DNA from: Clostridia bacterium
GTDB taxonomy: Bacteria; Bacillota; Clostridia; Oscillospirales; Acutalibacteraceae
Length of the DNA: 64,000 nt
Direction: 5' to 3'
Assembly: GCA_017407705.1 (NCBI GenBank)
Contig: JAFQWA010000013.1
Location: forward strand, 41,732-105,731
The translations under genes and the position numbers were made by a program. A model generated the notes under the pieces. It made no database searches and was not told where the DNA came from. It was given only the letters and a program-made list of their open reading frames with translations. Shown piece after piece: positions 9,060 through 17,563 of the stretch; within the stretch, counting starts at the first letter, position 1; every line of letters begins with the position of its first letter.

Positions 9060-9173
9060 CCCCTTTTCTTTATGCGAAGAAAAGGGGAAAAGACGCAGCA
9101 AGGGAAAACCCTTCCAAACTGGGTTTTCCCTTTGCAATCCCTTTCCCGAATGGCTCAAGGGCTCGCCCTTGAG
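9060..9173. repeat. Three-hairpin intergenic element
   Basis: Three perfect inverted repeats stand in a row in the gap between aspS and the URO-D gene. CCCCTTTTCTT (9060-9070) pairs with AAGAAAAGGGG (9077-9087). GGGAAAACCC (9102-9111) pairs with GGGTTTTCCC (9121-9130). CTCAAGGG (9154-9161) pairs with CCCTTGAG (9166-9173). No convincing gene is present and GC is higher than in the flanks. This looks like a dispersed, REP-like chromosomal repeat; copy number cannot be judged from one window. Confidence 0.6.
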
Positions 9174-9255
9174 AATCCCCATTTAATTGGTGGAATTTAT
9201 AAAAATTAAAATTTATTTTCTGTAAGCCTGATTATATGTTTCCCGACCTTTTTTG

Positions 9256-10485
9256 TTAACCCGTAAACTTGTTTATTTCATCGTAAGCTAAGTTTACCCA
9301 TCTTCCCATTCTTGTGGGATCATTTTCAACAGTATGGGTATCCTTCATAACAAACTCAACCACGCAACCCTTAGTCTTATTAAGTGTGGTGCTGATCTCT
9401 TTTCTCAGCTCTTTTTCGTCAAAACCAACACAAAGCGGTGACGGATTAGGCTTACGACTGATGATGTAATTATTCTTAAGCTTATCAGCGCAGATATCCA
9501 CATCACACCAGGGTGAAACAGAAAATCTTCTCATTCTTGGAATGGTGAGCAAATCGTCTAATCTATCGTGGATAGGCTCACAGCAACCGTAATGGTTAAG
9601 ACCCGTAAGCTCCAAAACAGCTTTCTGATAGGGAAATATAAACTCACGGAACATATCCGGTGAAATACCCACCGTTTCCTGAGCCTCAGTAAAGCCCCAT
9701 CTGTCCATAAGGGTGTATTTCTCACCCTCTGCTTTCAACGGCAGCTCAGTGGTATATGCCACACCGCCGGAACCGATATACTCATCACGGCAATTTGAGG
9801 TAAGCAAACCTTCCCTTTCAAAATATTTCAAGATATTTATCTGGTCATCACGCATAATCTCCATCATCTTATGCACTGCCTCAGGCTCATCATACATAAG
9901 ATACATCAGCTCATCAAGACCAACTAAGAACATAGCCTCTTTGATCATACTGAAGGAGTTTTTCATACAAACTATTTTGGTGGGCAAAATATCACCAAAA
10001 ATAGAATTTAAGCGGTCAAGGGTTTTGTAGGTGCCCTCACGGTCCACCTGAACGTCACGAATATGCATTTGATGAACCTGCTCAGCCAAGTTGGTAATAG
10101 GCGGGATCCAGGTGTAGCTATTACCCCACTCCTTACCGTATTTTATATTAACGGGGAATCCGTAGTCGCCGTAATGCACCTTCCACTCCAGCTGCAGCCA
10201 AGGCTCAAACACGTTATCATCACGGATATGGTCCCACCAGAAAATACGCTGACGCAAAATACGTTCCCACAAGCGCAGCTCTTTATCCTCGCAAACCAGC
10301 TCATCCTCACGGACTATCTCGCCCCAAGAACCCTCAGGGAAACACAACACCAAAGGACGCTCAGCTTTAAGAGAGTTGAAATCGGTAAGAATTTTTTTCT
10401 TTTTATCCATTTCGGGATGTGCGGCAATTTCAGCCACACGGGTAGCCAACTGTCTTAAAATTTCTCTTTCCTTGGTTGTAGCCAT
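9256..10485 (-). CDS. Uroporphyrinogen decarboxylase-family protein, function unknown
   Basis: 409 residues from ATG 10485, with AGGTGGGG six to eight bases upstream; a GTG at 10497 lies inside that site. Overall organisation and C-terminal motifs resemble the URO-D/methyltransferase superfamily. An HYGCCEP segment in the C-terminal third could be a metal-binding His/Cys cluster of the kind seen in corrinoid:thiol methyltransferases. The haem-enzyme N-terminal signature (RPVWxMRQAGRY) is absent, and no haem genes lie nearby, so a role in haem synthesis is unlikely. It stands alone, divergent from corA. A methyl-transfer role is only inference. Confidence 0.75.
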   Translation of the reverse strand: MATTKEREILRQLATRVAEIAAHPEMDKKKKILTDFNSLKAERPLVLCFPEGSWGEIVREDELVCEDKELRLWERILRQRIFWWDHIRDDNVFEPWLQLEWKVHYGDYGFPVNIKYGKEWGNSYTWIPPITNLAEQVHQMHIRDVQVDREGTYKTLDRLNSIFGDILPTKIVCMKNSFSMIKEAMFLVGLDELMYLMYDEPEAVHKMMEIMRDDQINILKYFEREGLLTSNCRDEYIGSGGVAYTTELPLKAEGEKYTLMDRWGFTEAQETVGISPDMFREFIFPYQKAVLELTGLNHYGCCEPIHDRLDDLLTIPRMRRFSVSPWCDVDICADKLKNNYIISRKPNPSPLCVGFDEKELRKEISTTLNKTKGCVVEFVMKDTHTVENDPTRMGRWVNLAYDEINKFTG

Positions 10486-10523
10486 ATATATCCCCACCTT
10501 CTACCTAAATTATAAAATTGCAG

Positions 10524-10535
10524 TAAAACGTTTTA
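10524..10535. promoter_or_regulatory. Palindromic operator candidate upstream of the URO-D-family gene
   Basis: TAAAACGTTTTA is a perfect 12-base palindrome with a central CG, the style bound by LacI/CcpA-type regulators. It lies about 40 bases before the start codon of the minus-strand gene. No regulator gene is adjacent. Confidence 0.35.
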
Positions 10536-10655
10536 TATAATTATTTTATCATTTTTTGTAATCTTTTTACAAGCCGTTTTAACTGCAAATTCACCCGTTT
10601 TAGGCTGATTTCTTTCAATTTAGGGCAATTTTTTCAGAAAACGTGCCTTTTACTG

Positions 10656-10683
10656 TTGCAATCTTTAATTTTTCTGCTATAAT
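10656..10683 (+). promoter_or_regulatory. Promoter of the corA leader
   Basis: TTGCAA (10656-10661) and TATAAT (10678-10683) are 16 bases apart, with TG one base before the -10 (extended -10). It predicts a transcript starting near 10690 with a leader of about 140 bases. Confidence 0.75.
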
Positions 10684-10689
10684 ACTACT

Positions 10690-10830
10690 GTGACAAATTA
10701 TTTTTAAAGGCAGGTGGATATAACTTGAGTTCCGAACCTTGTAAACCTCGAGGTAGTCAGTACAATTTAAAATCAAGCGGGCTGCAGTTATATCCCGTAT
10801 ATTTCTGCGCCCTCTAGAAGGGGGATTTCT
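10690..10830 (+). ncRNA. Structured 5' leader of corA (candidate regulatory RNA, class not recognised)
   Basis: A perfect 10-base stem GGATATAACT (10716-10725) / AGTTATATCC (10786-10795) encloses a domain that itself contains TTGTA (10739-10743) / TACAA (10761-10765). Inside that is a small hairpin ACC-TCGA-GGT (10745-10754). Downstream, CCCTC (10810-10814) can pair with GGGGG (10820-10824), the ribosome binding site of corA. That gives an obvious translational on/off element. It does not match the M-box, manganese, NiCo or fluoride consensus as I know them. A metal-sensing role is inference from the downstream transporter. Confidence 0.5.
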
Positions 10831-11769
10831 ATGATTTCTTTTTACAAAACCCTGAACAACTGCATTTGCCAGATCGATGAATACGAAGCAGGTTGCTGGA
10901 TCAATGTAATGGCTCCCGATAAGGACGAAATTGCAGTTTTGCAGGAGAAATTCGGCGTTGAAGCCGAGTATATCCGCTCATCATTGGATGAAGAGGAATC
11001 TTCACATATTGAAAGTGAAGACGGTAATACTTTCTTGATATTTGACGTTCCCTGCGTTGAGAAAGACGGAGAGAACATCGTTTATAACACTATGCCTGTG
11101 GGTGTTGTGGTGACTGCGTCTAACGTTATCACCATTTCGCTCAGCGATAATCCGGTTATTATGGATTTTGTTCAGGGCGTTGTTAAAAACGTGCAGACCG
11201 CACATAAAACTCAGTTTGTGCTTATGCTGTTGTTCCGCATGGCAACAAGATTTTTGCAGTATCTGAAACAGATCGACAGGCACTCACGTTATCTGGAAAG
11301 CAATCTGAGAAAGTCTATGAAAAATAAGGGTCTTGTTCAGCTTTTGGACTTGGAAAAATCACTGGTTTATTTCCAGACCTCACTAAAGTCTAACGAAATG
11401 ACCACTGAGAAGATTCTGCGTGGCAGATACTTAAAGCTTTACGATGAAGATCAGGAGCTGCTGGAGGACGTTTTGATCGAATTGAAACAGGCTATTGAGA
11501 TGTCTAACATTTATTCATCTATTCTCTCAGGCACTATGGACGCTTTCTCATCGGTTATTTCTAACAACCTGAACGTGGTTATGAAGGTGCTTACCTCGCT
11601 GACTGTTTTGATGGCAATACCCACTATGATATTCAGCTTTTACGGTATGAACATCGGCTCAAACACAGGTTTGCCTTTAGCGCAGAATATGCTGTTCCCG
11701 TCTATTGTTACAGTGGTTCTTACCGCCACAGTGGGACTTATACTTTACAAAAAAGATATGTTTAAATAA
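10831..11769 (+). CDS. corA: CorA-family divalent metal ion transporter
   Basis: Pentameric inner-membrane channel for Mg2+ (or Co2+/Ni2+/Zn2+ in subfamilies). 312 residues. A cytoplasmic alpha/beta domain and long helices come first, then two C-terminal membrane segments. The signature YGMN is at about residues 271-274, at the end of the first membrane helix. The loop after it reads IGSNTGLP rather than the MPE form of classical CorA, so the preferred ion is uncertain. The C-terminus ends in a basic YKKDMFK tail, as usual. The start ATG is preceded by AAGGGGG, a ribosome binding site that can be masked by the leader hairpin. Confidence 0.9.
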   Translation: MISFYKTLNNCICQIDEYEAGCWINVMAPDKDEIAVLQEKFGVEAEYIRSSLDEEESSHIESEDGNTFLIFDVPCVEKDGENIVYNTMPVGVVVTASNVITISLSDNPVIMDFVQGVVKNVQTAHKTQFVLMLLFRMATRFLQYLKQIDRHSRYLESNLRKSMKNKGLVQLLDLEKSLVYFQTSLKSNEMTTEKILRGRYLKLYDEDQELLEDVLIELKQAIEMSNIYSSILSGTMDAFSSVISNNLNVVMKVLTSLTVLMAIPTMIFSFYGMNIGSNTGLPLAQNMLFPSIVTVVLTATVGLILYKKDMFK

Positions 11770-11805
11770 AAACAAGCCGTTCAGATGAACGGCTTGTTTT
11801 TATTT
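11769..11805. terminator. Bidirectional terminator between corA and nadC
   Basis: AACAAGCCGTTC (11771-11782) pairs with GAACGGCTTGTT (11787-11798), with A and T runs on the two sides. It serves the convergent corA and nadA-nadB-nadC units. Confidence 0.88.
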
Positions 11806-12636
11806 AATCTTCATTGAAATATCAAATGCTTTAACAGAATGTGTAAGTGCGCCGATAGAGATTATATCAACACCGGTTTTTGCTACCTCAATAATAGTTT
11901 CGTCGGTGATGTTGCCCGATGCCTCTAAAAGTGCCTTGCCCTTGTTCATTTCAACAGCCTTTGCCATTGTCTGAACGTCCATATTATCCAGCATAATTAC
12001 GTCTGCATTGGCGCTTAACGCTTCCTCTACCTCTTTAAGGTTACGGGTTTCAACCTCGATCTTAACCATATGACCGATTTTCTCACGAAGCAGCTCTACA
12101 GCCTTTGTAATACTTCCTGCCGCATCAATATGATTGTCTTTTAGCATAGCCGCATCGGAAAGGTTGTATCTGTGATTCTTGCCGCCGCCCACTGTAACGG
12201 CATACTTCTGTATAGGACGAAGTCCCGGCAAGGTCTTTCTTGTATCAGCAACGGTAGCGTTGGTGCCTTTGATAAGCTCCACTGCGTGATTGGTTGCGGT
12301 GGCAACACCTGACATATGCTGCAACAAGTTAAGGGCTGTACGCTCACCTTTAAGCAACAAACGGGTGTGTCCCTTCAAGGTTGCTATAACGTCACCTTTT
12401 TTAAGCTTATCACCGTCTTTTTTAAAGCACTGTGCTGTGAAATCATCATCCAGCATCTGGAATACTTTAAGGGCAATATCAAGTCCGCACAGCACACCGT
12501 CTGCCTTGGCAAGGAAGGTGGCTTCAGACATCTGATCCTCACTGATAACCAGATCAGCAGAGGTGTCAATATAATTTATATCCTCAAGTAATGCGGTTTT
12601 AATAAGCTCTTCAACGTAAAATTTGTTTAAAATCAT
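11800..12636 (-). CDS. nadC: Nicotinate-nucleotide diphosphorylase (quinolinate phosphoribosyltransferase)
   Basis: Makes nicotinate mononucleotide from quinolinate and PRPP with loss of CO2, the third step of de novo NAD synthesis. 278 residues from ATG 12636; the open frame extends into nadB, but the ATG overlaps the nadB TGA (ATGA), the usual coupled arrangement. Family motifs are LLEDIN near the N-terminus, LNLLQHMSGVAT, ADTRKTLPGLRPIQKYAV, GGGKNHRYNLSDA and MLDNMD. It is the last gene of nadA-nadB-nadC. Confidence 0.95.
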   Translation of the reverse strand: MILNKFYVEELIKTALLEDINYIDTSADLVISEDQMSEATFLAKADGVLCGLDIALKVFQMLDDDFTAQCFKKDGDKLKKGDVIATLKGHTRLLLKGERTALNLLQHMSGVATATNHAVELIKGTNATVADTRKTLPGLRPIQKYAVTVGGGKNHRYNLSDAAMLKDNHIDAAGSITKAVELLREKIGHMVKIEVETRNLKEVEEALSANADVIMLDNMDVQTMAKAVEMNKGKALLEASGNITDETIIEVAKTGVDIISIGALTHSVKAFDISMKIK

Positions 12637-14102
12637 CGGTTTATAGCTCCTCTCAAAATAAGTGCGGCAACGGTTGCCAAACTTTTTGCCTCGCAATAAT
12701 CAACGGTTTTCTTGAAATAGCTGTTATTTAGTCGGGAACGGATCTGCTCGATAACCTTAAGCCCCTTCTCAGCGGCCGCCTGATCCGGCAACACAAAATG
12801 TGACTTTTGCATTATCTCACGTATCTGTGTCCTGATACCCTCGGGCAACGGTGCAGTGCCGTCCACAATTTTAGGTGGTGTTCCGTGGACCGCTACGAAA
12901 TTGGGGTGATGTATTTTTCGGTTTATCTCATCTGCCGCTCTACGGGAGAATACCAACGCCTCCAACAACGAGTTAGATGCCAGTCGGTTTTTACCGTGGA
13001 CCCCTGTATTGGCACACTCACCCACTGCATACAGTCGGTCAATACCTGTGTAGCCGTTTTCATCCACCTGAATTCCGCCCATAAGATAATGATGACATGG
13101 GAAAATGGGAATAGGCTCTTTGGTAAGGTCAACGCCCTCATTAAGGCATCTTTCATATATCATGGGAAAACGGTTTTTAAGAAAATCAGCATCAAGACGG
13201 GAAATATCAAGATAAAATTTATCACTGCCGGTACGTCGGTACTCCATCATAATTGAGTGGGAAACCTTATCTCTGGGTGCTAACTCCAGACGCTCATCAT
13301 ACAAGTGCATAAACCGCTCAAAATTGCAGTTCAGCAAATATGCACCTTCACCACGCACCGCTTCACTGATCAAAAAACGCTCTCTATCCTCACCTGCCGC
13401 AAAAGCAGTGGGATGAAACTGGATGTAGTCAAGATCCTTGATCTGAGCACCAAGCTCGTAGGCAAATCTGATACCGTCACCGGTGGCAATAGACGAGTTG
13501 GTGGTGTATTTATAAACTCTGCCCACACCACCCGTTGCCAAAACAACAAAGGATGCCGACACAGTTTTAAGCTGCTTATTATCCAGCATTTCCACAAAAA
13601 ATCCGCTTTCACCACGGGTTATCTGCACACAGGCAACATTCTCTGCCAGCTCAACGTTTTCAAGCTCACTTACCCTTTGCAGCATAACAGTGGTAATGGC
13701 ATCACCGGTGGAATCCTTGTGGTGCACTATTCTATGACGGCTATGGCCACCCTCTAAGGTCATACTAAGGCTTCCGTCGGGCTTTTTGTCAAAGTCAACC
13801 CCCAACTCACACAGCTTACGGACGTCATCGGGACCTTCCTCTACCAAAGTACGGACTGTTTTAGGGTTGTTTATCTGTCCGCCTGCTATTAAGGTATCGT
13901 TAAAATGATAGTCAAAATTATCGTTTTTCTCATCCAAAACAGCGGCAACACCGCCCTGAGCCAAGGAACTGTTAGACAGCTTGAATTTTGACTTTGAGCA
14001 GACCAGCACTCGCAGATCTTTATCTAAATTATATGCTGCATAAAGTCCCGAAAGGCCTGTTCCGAGAATCACAACATCATAATTATCCTTGCTGATTGCC
14101 AT
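12633..14102 (-). CDS. nadB: L-aspartate oxidase
   Basis: Flavoenzyme oxidising L-aspartate to iminoaspartate for quinolinate synthesis. 489 residues. The FAD-binding VVILGTGLSGLYAAYN is at about residues 10-25. QFHPTAF and the C-terminal RLYAVGECANTGVHGKNRLAS region, with NSLLEALVF, match the succinate dehydrogenase/NadB superfamily. The ATG is preceded by AGGAG. It lies 11 bases after nadA and overlaps the nadC start by four bases. The C-terminal helical domain is complete. Confidence 0.96.
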   Translation of the reverse strand: MAISKDNYDVVILGTGLSGLYAAYNLDKDLRVLVCSKSKFKLSNSSLAQGGVAAVLDEKNDNFDYHFNDTLIAGGQINNPKTVRTLVEEGPDDVRKLCELGVDFDKKPDGSLSMTLEGGHSRHRIVHHKDSTGDAITTVMLQRVSELENVELAENVACVQITRGESGFFVEMLDNKQLKTVSASFVVLATGGVGRVYKYTTNSSIATGDGIRFAYELGAQIKDLDYIQFHPTAFAAGEDRERFLISEAVRGEGAYLLNCNFERFMHLYDERLELAPRDKVSHSIMMEYRRTGSDKFYLDISRLDADFLKNRFPMIYERCLNEGVDLTKEPIPIFPCHHYLMGGIQVDENGYTGIDRLYAVGECANTGVHGKNRLASNSLLEALVFSRRAADEINRKIHHPNFVAVHGTPPKIVDGTAPLPEGIRTQIREIMQKSHFVLPDQAAAEKGLKVIEQIRSRLNNSYFKKTVDYCEAKSLATVAALILRGAINR

Positions 14103-14113
14103 AATAGCATCTC

Positions 14114-15031
14114 CTAATTTCCGTAATATAACATATTATCAATAGACTTTTTAGCCGCAACTCTCAGTTGTTCACTGAGCTCTATATCACAGCCACCGTT
14201 ACCGCAGATAGCATCATATACTCCCTGCAGAGTGGTAAGCTTCATATTGGTGCAGGTAAGCTTGTCCTTGCAAAGCTGATATACCTTCTTATCGGGGTGT
14301 TTATATTTTATGTAATCGCAAACGCCACGCTCTGTGCCGATAATCACCGGCTCATCAGTAGCCATTGTGTATTCGATAATACCACTGGTTGCACCGATAT
14401 AGTCAGCATACTGTAACGCCTCAGGACGGCACTCAGGGTGCATAGCCAGTTTTGCATCGGGGTGCTGATTTTTTGCTGCCAACACGTCTTCAGCAGTTAT
14501 CTGATGGTGCACAGGGCAACAGCCGTTCATAAGATAGATGTTTTTATCCGGCAGCTGCTTTGCCACAAATGAACCTAAGTTAGGATCGGGAATAAATAAA
14601 ATATCCTTTGCAGGTAGCTTTGATACTATCTTAACTGCACTGGAGGAGGTGACGCACACGTCACACACCGATTTAAGCTCTGCTGTGGTGTTGATATACG
14701 CTACCACTGTGTGATCGGGGTGCTCCTTACGGTACTGCTCTATCTGACTTTTTTGCAGCTGCACCGCCATAGGACAGGTAGCATCGGCATCAGAAAGAAT
14801 AACTCTTTTTTCGGGGGATAATATCTTAACGGTTTCTGCCATAAATCTGACACCGCACATTAAAACTGTATCCGATTGGAGTTTGGTAGCCGCAACAGAC
14901 AAAGCAAAAGAATCACCGGTAATATCTGCAATATCAATAATTTCAGGCGCTTGATAGGTATGAGCAAGAATACTGATATTCCGCTGTTTTTTCTCTTTTA
15001 AAATCGCCTCAATCAGCTGATCTTTTGTCAT
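14114..15031 (-). CDS. nadA: Quinolinate synthase
   Basis: Iron-sulphur enzyme condensing iminoaspartate with dihydroxyacetone phosphate to give quinolinate. 305 residues. The three cysteines expected to bind the 4Fe-4S cluster are about Cys86 (in DATCPMA), Cys172 (in NGCCPVHH) and Cys260 (in LTCTNMKL). HTYQAPE and PDPNLG are other family motifs. A GGCGGAGG ribosome binding site precedes the ATG. It is the first gene of the operon. I could not pick a convincing promoter or a NiaR-type operator in the 125 bases upstream. Confidence 0.96.
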   Translation of the reverse strand: MTKDQLIEAILKEKKQRNISILAHTYQAPEIIDIADITGDSFALSVAATKLQSDTVLMCGVRFMAETVKILSPEKRVILSDADATCPMAVQLQKSQIEQYRKEHPDHTVVAYINTTAELKSVCDVCVTSSSAVKIVSKLPAKDILFIPDPNLGSFVAKQLPDKNIYLMNGCCPVHHQITAEDVLAAKNQHPDAKLAMHPECRPEALQYADYIGATSGIIEYTMATDEPVIIGTERGVCDYIKYKHPDKKVYQLCKDKLTCTNMKLTTLQGVYDAICGNGGCDIELSEQLRVAAKKSIDNMLYYGN

Positions 15032-15156
15032 AATAAAATCCTCCGCCTAATTAAAGATACTAATACATAATCATTGTAACACAAAATTTGTAAAAGTAAC
15101 AGAGAAAAATAAAACAAATGTAAAAAAGAATATCCTGAGAATTTTATAATATTTGT

Positions 15157-15188
15157 AAAAAACCGACTGTTAACACAGTCGGTTTTTA
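15157..15188 (-). terminator. Terminator of the glycogen operon
   Basis: ACCGACTGT (15162-15170) pairs with ACAGTCGGT (15175-15183), with an A run on the left that reads as T on the minus strand. It lies just after the glgD stop. Confidence 0.88.
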
Positions 15189-15190
15189 AT

Positions 15191-16297
15191 TTAAACTATT
15201 AAGCCTTTGCCGATCACCATTGGGAATGACTTAAATCCCATCAGTGTTCTTCCCTGCTGAATATTCACGTTTTTATCAGCAACCACGTAGGAAAGCTGAG
15301 TATTCTCGCCAACGGTACAGCCCTGCATAAGTATGCAGTTTTCCACCTTAGCACCCTTCTCAACCTTAACGCCTCTGAAGATAATGCTGTTTTTAACCTC
15401 ACCCTCAATAACGCAACCGTCAGCAATCAGGGAGTTAACTGCCTTTGAGCCGAAGCCGTATCTTGAAGGCATATCGTCACGCAGCTTGGTAAATACGGGA
15501 TACAATGGGTTAAACAGGTCGTCACGCACCTCTTTATTCAAAAGGCTCATATTAACGTCAAAATAAGTTTGCATACTGTCAACAACCGCTGCAAACTGAG
15601 TAACCTCAAATCCGCACATCTTGTAATTATTTACTTCACGCTGCAAAACGTCAATACCGAAATCGGTGTAATTGTGGATATAAGCGTTTTTAACCATCTC
15701 AATAAGCAGCTGACGTTTTATCAGCACCATACCAAGACTTCCCTTACTCTCAGCACCGCCGATCTGAGCATCGGTGGTTATCTCGGTGATACGACCGTCC
15801 TCATCGGTGGTTAAAACGATCTCACTGTTAACGCCCTTCTTATAAGCGATAGTTACATCAGCGCCTGTTTCTTTATGCTGATCAAACATCTTCTCTAAAT
15901 CAACGTTCGTAACAGTGTTAGCGTCGGTAAGTAAAACATATTCCTCTTTTGAACGCTCAAGGAACATAAGGTTGCCATGAAGAGCGTCTATCTTGCCCTT
16001 ATACACACCGTATTCAGAGTTGGCATAGGGGGACAAAATGTAAAGACCGCCGTGTTTTCTTGCCAGATCCCAGGATTTACCGTTTCCTAAGTGGTCCACA
16101 AGTGACTGGAAATTACGTTTTGTAACAACCGCCACCTTGAAAATACCTGCATTAACCATTGATGACAATGCAAAGTCGATTATTCTGTAACGGCAGCCAA
16201 GCGGCACCGAGCCGATAGTTCTGTGAGCAGTAAGTTCGGCAAGCTTTTGATCTCCTGTGTTGGCGAAGATCATACCCATAACATCATTGCTTCTCAT
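15191..16297 (-). CDS. glgD: ADP-glucose pyrophosphorylase-like subunit GlgD
   Basis: Partner subunit of GlgC in Firmicutes. 368 residues from ATG 16297; a TTG at 16306 is almost touching GGGAGG and is less likely. An N-terminal nucleotidyltransferase-like fold (CRYRIIDFALSSMVNAGI) is followed by a C-terminal left-handed beta-helix with hexapeptide repeats. The N-terminal GGxGxRL nucleotide loop found in GlgC is missing; the equivalent segment reads IFANTGDQKL. That supports a regulatory rather than catalytic role. It lies 20 bases downstream of glgC. Confidence 0.92.
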   Translation of the reverse strand: MRSNDVMGMIFANTGDQKLAELTAHRTIGSVPLGCRYRIIDFALSSMVNAGIFKVAVVTKRNFQSLVDHLGNGKSWDLARKHGGLYILSPYANSEYGVYKGKIDALHGNLMFLERSKEEYVLLTDANTVTNVDLEKMFDQHKETGADVTIAYKKGVNSEIVLTTDEDGRITEITTDAQIGGAESKGSLGMVLIKRQLLIEMVKNAYIHNYTDFGIDVLQREVNNYKMCGFEVTQFAAVVDSMQTYFDVNMSLLNKEVRDDLFNPLYPVFTKLRDDMPSRYGFGSKAVNSLIADGCVIEGEVKNSIIFRGVKVEKGAKVENCILMQGCTVGENTQLSYVVADKNVNIQQGRTLMGFKSFPMVIGKGLIV

Positions 16298-16317
16298 TAT
16301 AGTCAATCCTCCCTTAC

Positions 16318-17514
16318 TTACATTCCCAGCATTGCTTTAGGCGGAATCTTGTCGCCTTTAGCAATGGTAATATCGGGGCCGATAGTAGCCACGCCCCAGC
16401 TATCCTTATCGTCACAATCCTCAGGTCTTGCACCGATAACGGCATCTTCTTCAATAACTGCATTTTCTGCAACGATAGCATACTGCACCACTGCACCTGA
16501 CTTTATCACAGCACCGGGCATAATAACGCTATCTCTTACTGCAGCACCACTCTCAACCTTAGCACCGGAGAACAGCACAGAATCCAGCACATCGCCTTCA
16601 ACAGTGCAACCCTCACTGATAAGTGAGTTCTGAATATTAGCGGTGTCTGCCACAAAGTGGGGCGGCAGAGCACGGGTTCTTGCATAGATCTTCCACTCGG
16701 GATCATCCAACTCCAAAGTAGTTTTGGGATTAAGCAAGTCCATATTCGCTTCCCAAAGGCTGTCAATGGTTCCAACGTCCTTCCAATAGCCCTCAAAGGG
16801 ATATGCAAACATACGCTTATTATCATTTAACATGGCAGGAATGATATCCTTACCGAAGTCGTTAGATGAATTGGGATTTTCTTCATCCTTGGTAAGATAA
16901 TGCTTTAAATCCTTCCAGTTGAAGATGTAGATACCCATAGATGCTTTGTTGCTCTTAGGCTCCTTGGGCTTCTCCTGGAACTCGTAAATGCTGTTATCCT
17001 CGTTGGTATTCATAATACCAAAACGGGATGCCTCTTCAAAGGGCACCTCAAGAACAGCAATAGTACAGTCAGCATTGTTCTGGTTATGGAAGTCCAGCAT
17101 ATCGGAATAGTCCATTTTATAAATATGGTCGCCTGATAAGATCAGCACATATTCCGGGTTGTAACGCTCGATAAAGGATAAGTTCTGATAAATAGCATTA
17201 GCAGTACCCTTATACCAGTCAGCACCTTTTATTTGCTGATAAGGAGGCAAGATATGAACGCCGCCGGTCATTCTGTCGAGATCCCAAGGCTGTCCTGAAC
17301 CGATATAATCGTTTAACTCCAAAGGCTGATACTGAGTTAACACACCCACTGTGTCAATACCTGAGTTTATGCAGTTAGACAGAGGAAAATCAATAATTCG
17401 GTATTTTCCGCCGTAAGGGATGGCAGGTTTTGCCACGGTTTTGGTGAGTGCTCCAAGACGGCTTCCTTGTCCGCCTGCAAGCAGCATCGCAACGCACTCG
17501 GTTTTAAAATTCAT
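16318..17514 (-). CDS. glgC: Glucose-1-phosphate adenylyltransferase
   Basis: Makes ADP-glucose, the committed step of glycogen synthesis. 398 residues from ATG 17514, preceded by GGAGAG; the frame extends 13 codons upstream without a ribosome site. The loop [14 protein letters not shown], the [18 protein letters not shown] segment and [11 protein letters not shown] are classic GlgC motifs, followed by a C-terminal beta-helix. It is between glgB and glgD. Glycogen synthase (glgA) and phosphorylase are not in the window. Confidence 0.95.
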   Translation of the reverse strand: MNFKTECVAMLLAGGQGSRLGALTKTVAKPAIPYGGKYRIIDFPLSNCINSGIDTVGVLTQYQPLELNDYIGSGQPWDLDRMTGGVHILPPYQQIKGADWYKGTANAIYQNLSFIERYNPEYVLILSGDHIYKMDYSDMLDFHNQNNADCTIAVLEVPFEEASRFGIMNTNEDNSIYEFQEKPKEPKSNKASMGIYIFNWKDLKHYLTKDEENPNSSNDFGKDIIPAMLNDNKRMFAYPFEGYWKDVGTIDSLWEANMDLLNPKTTLELDDPEWKIYARTRALPPHFVADTANIQNSLISEGCTVEGDVLDSVLFSGAKVESGAAVRDSVIMPGAVIKSGAVVQYAIVAENAVIEEDAVIGARPEDCDDKDSWGVATIGPDITIAKGDKIPPKAMLGM

Positions 17515-17563
17515 ATGCTTCTCTCCATTCTTCGTGTCGTAAAAGTGCGGCACAGCAATATAA

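Noticed and set aside
8992..9186. Plus-strand open frame of 64 codons after aspS
   Set aside because: It runs through the terminator and the three-hairpin element and has no ribosome site.
10690..10830. M-box (Mg2+) riboswitch before corA
   Set aside because: The conserved M-box segments (TTAGGTGAGGCTCC and partners) are absent and the leader is shorter, so I left it unassigned.
12290..12591. Open frames on the plus strand within nadC and nadB
   Set aside because: They are antisense to well-conserved genes, have no ribosome sites and no recognisable domains. The same holds for other antisense frames in glgB, recA, aspS and hisS.
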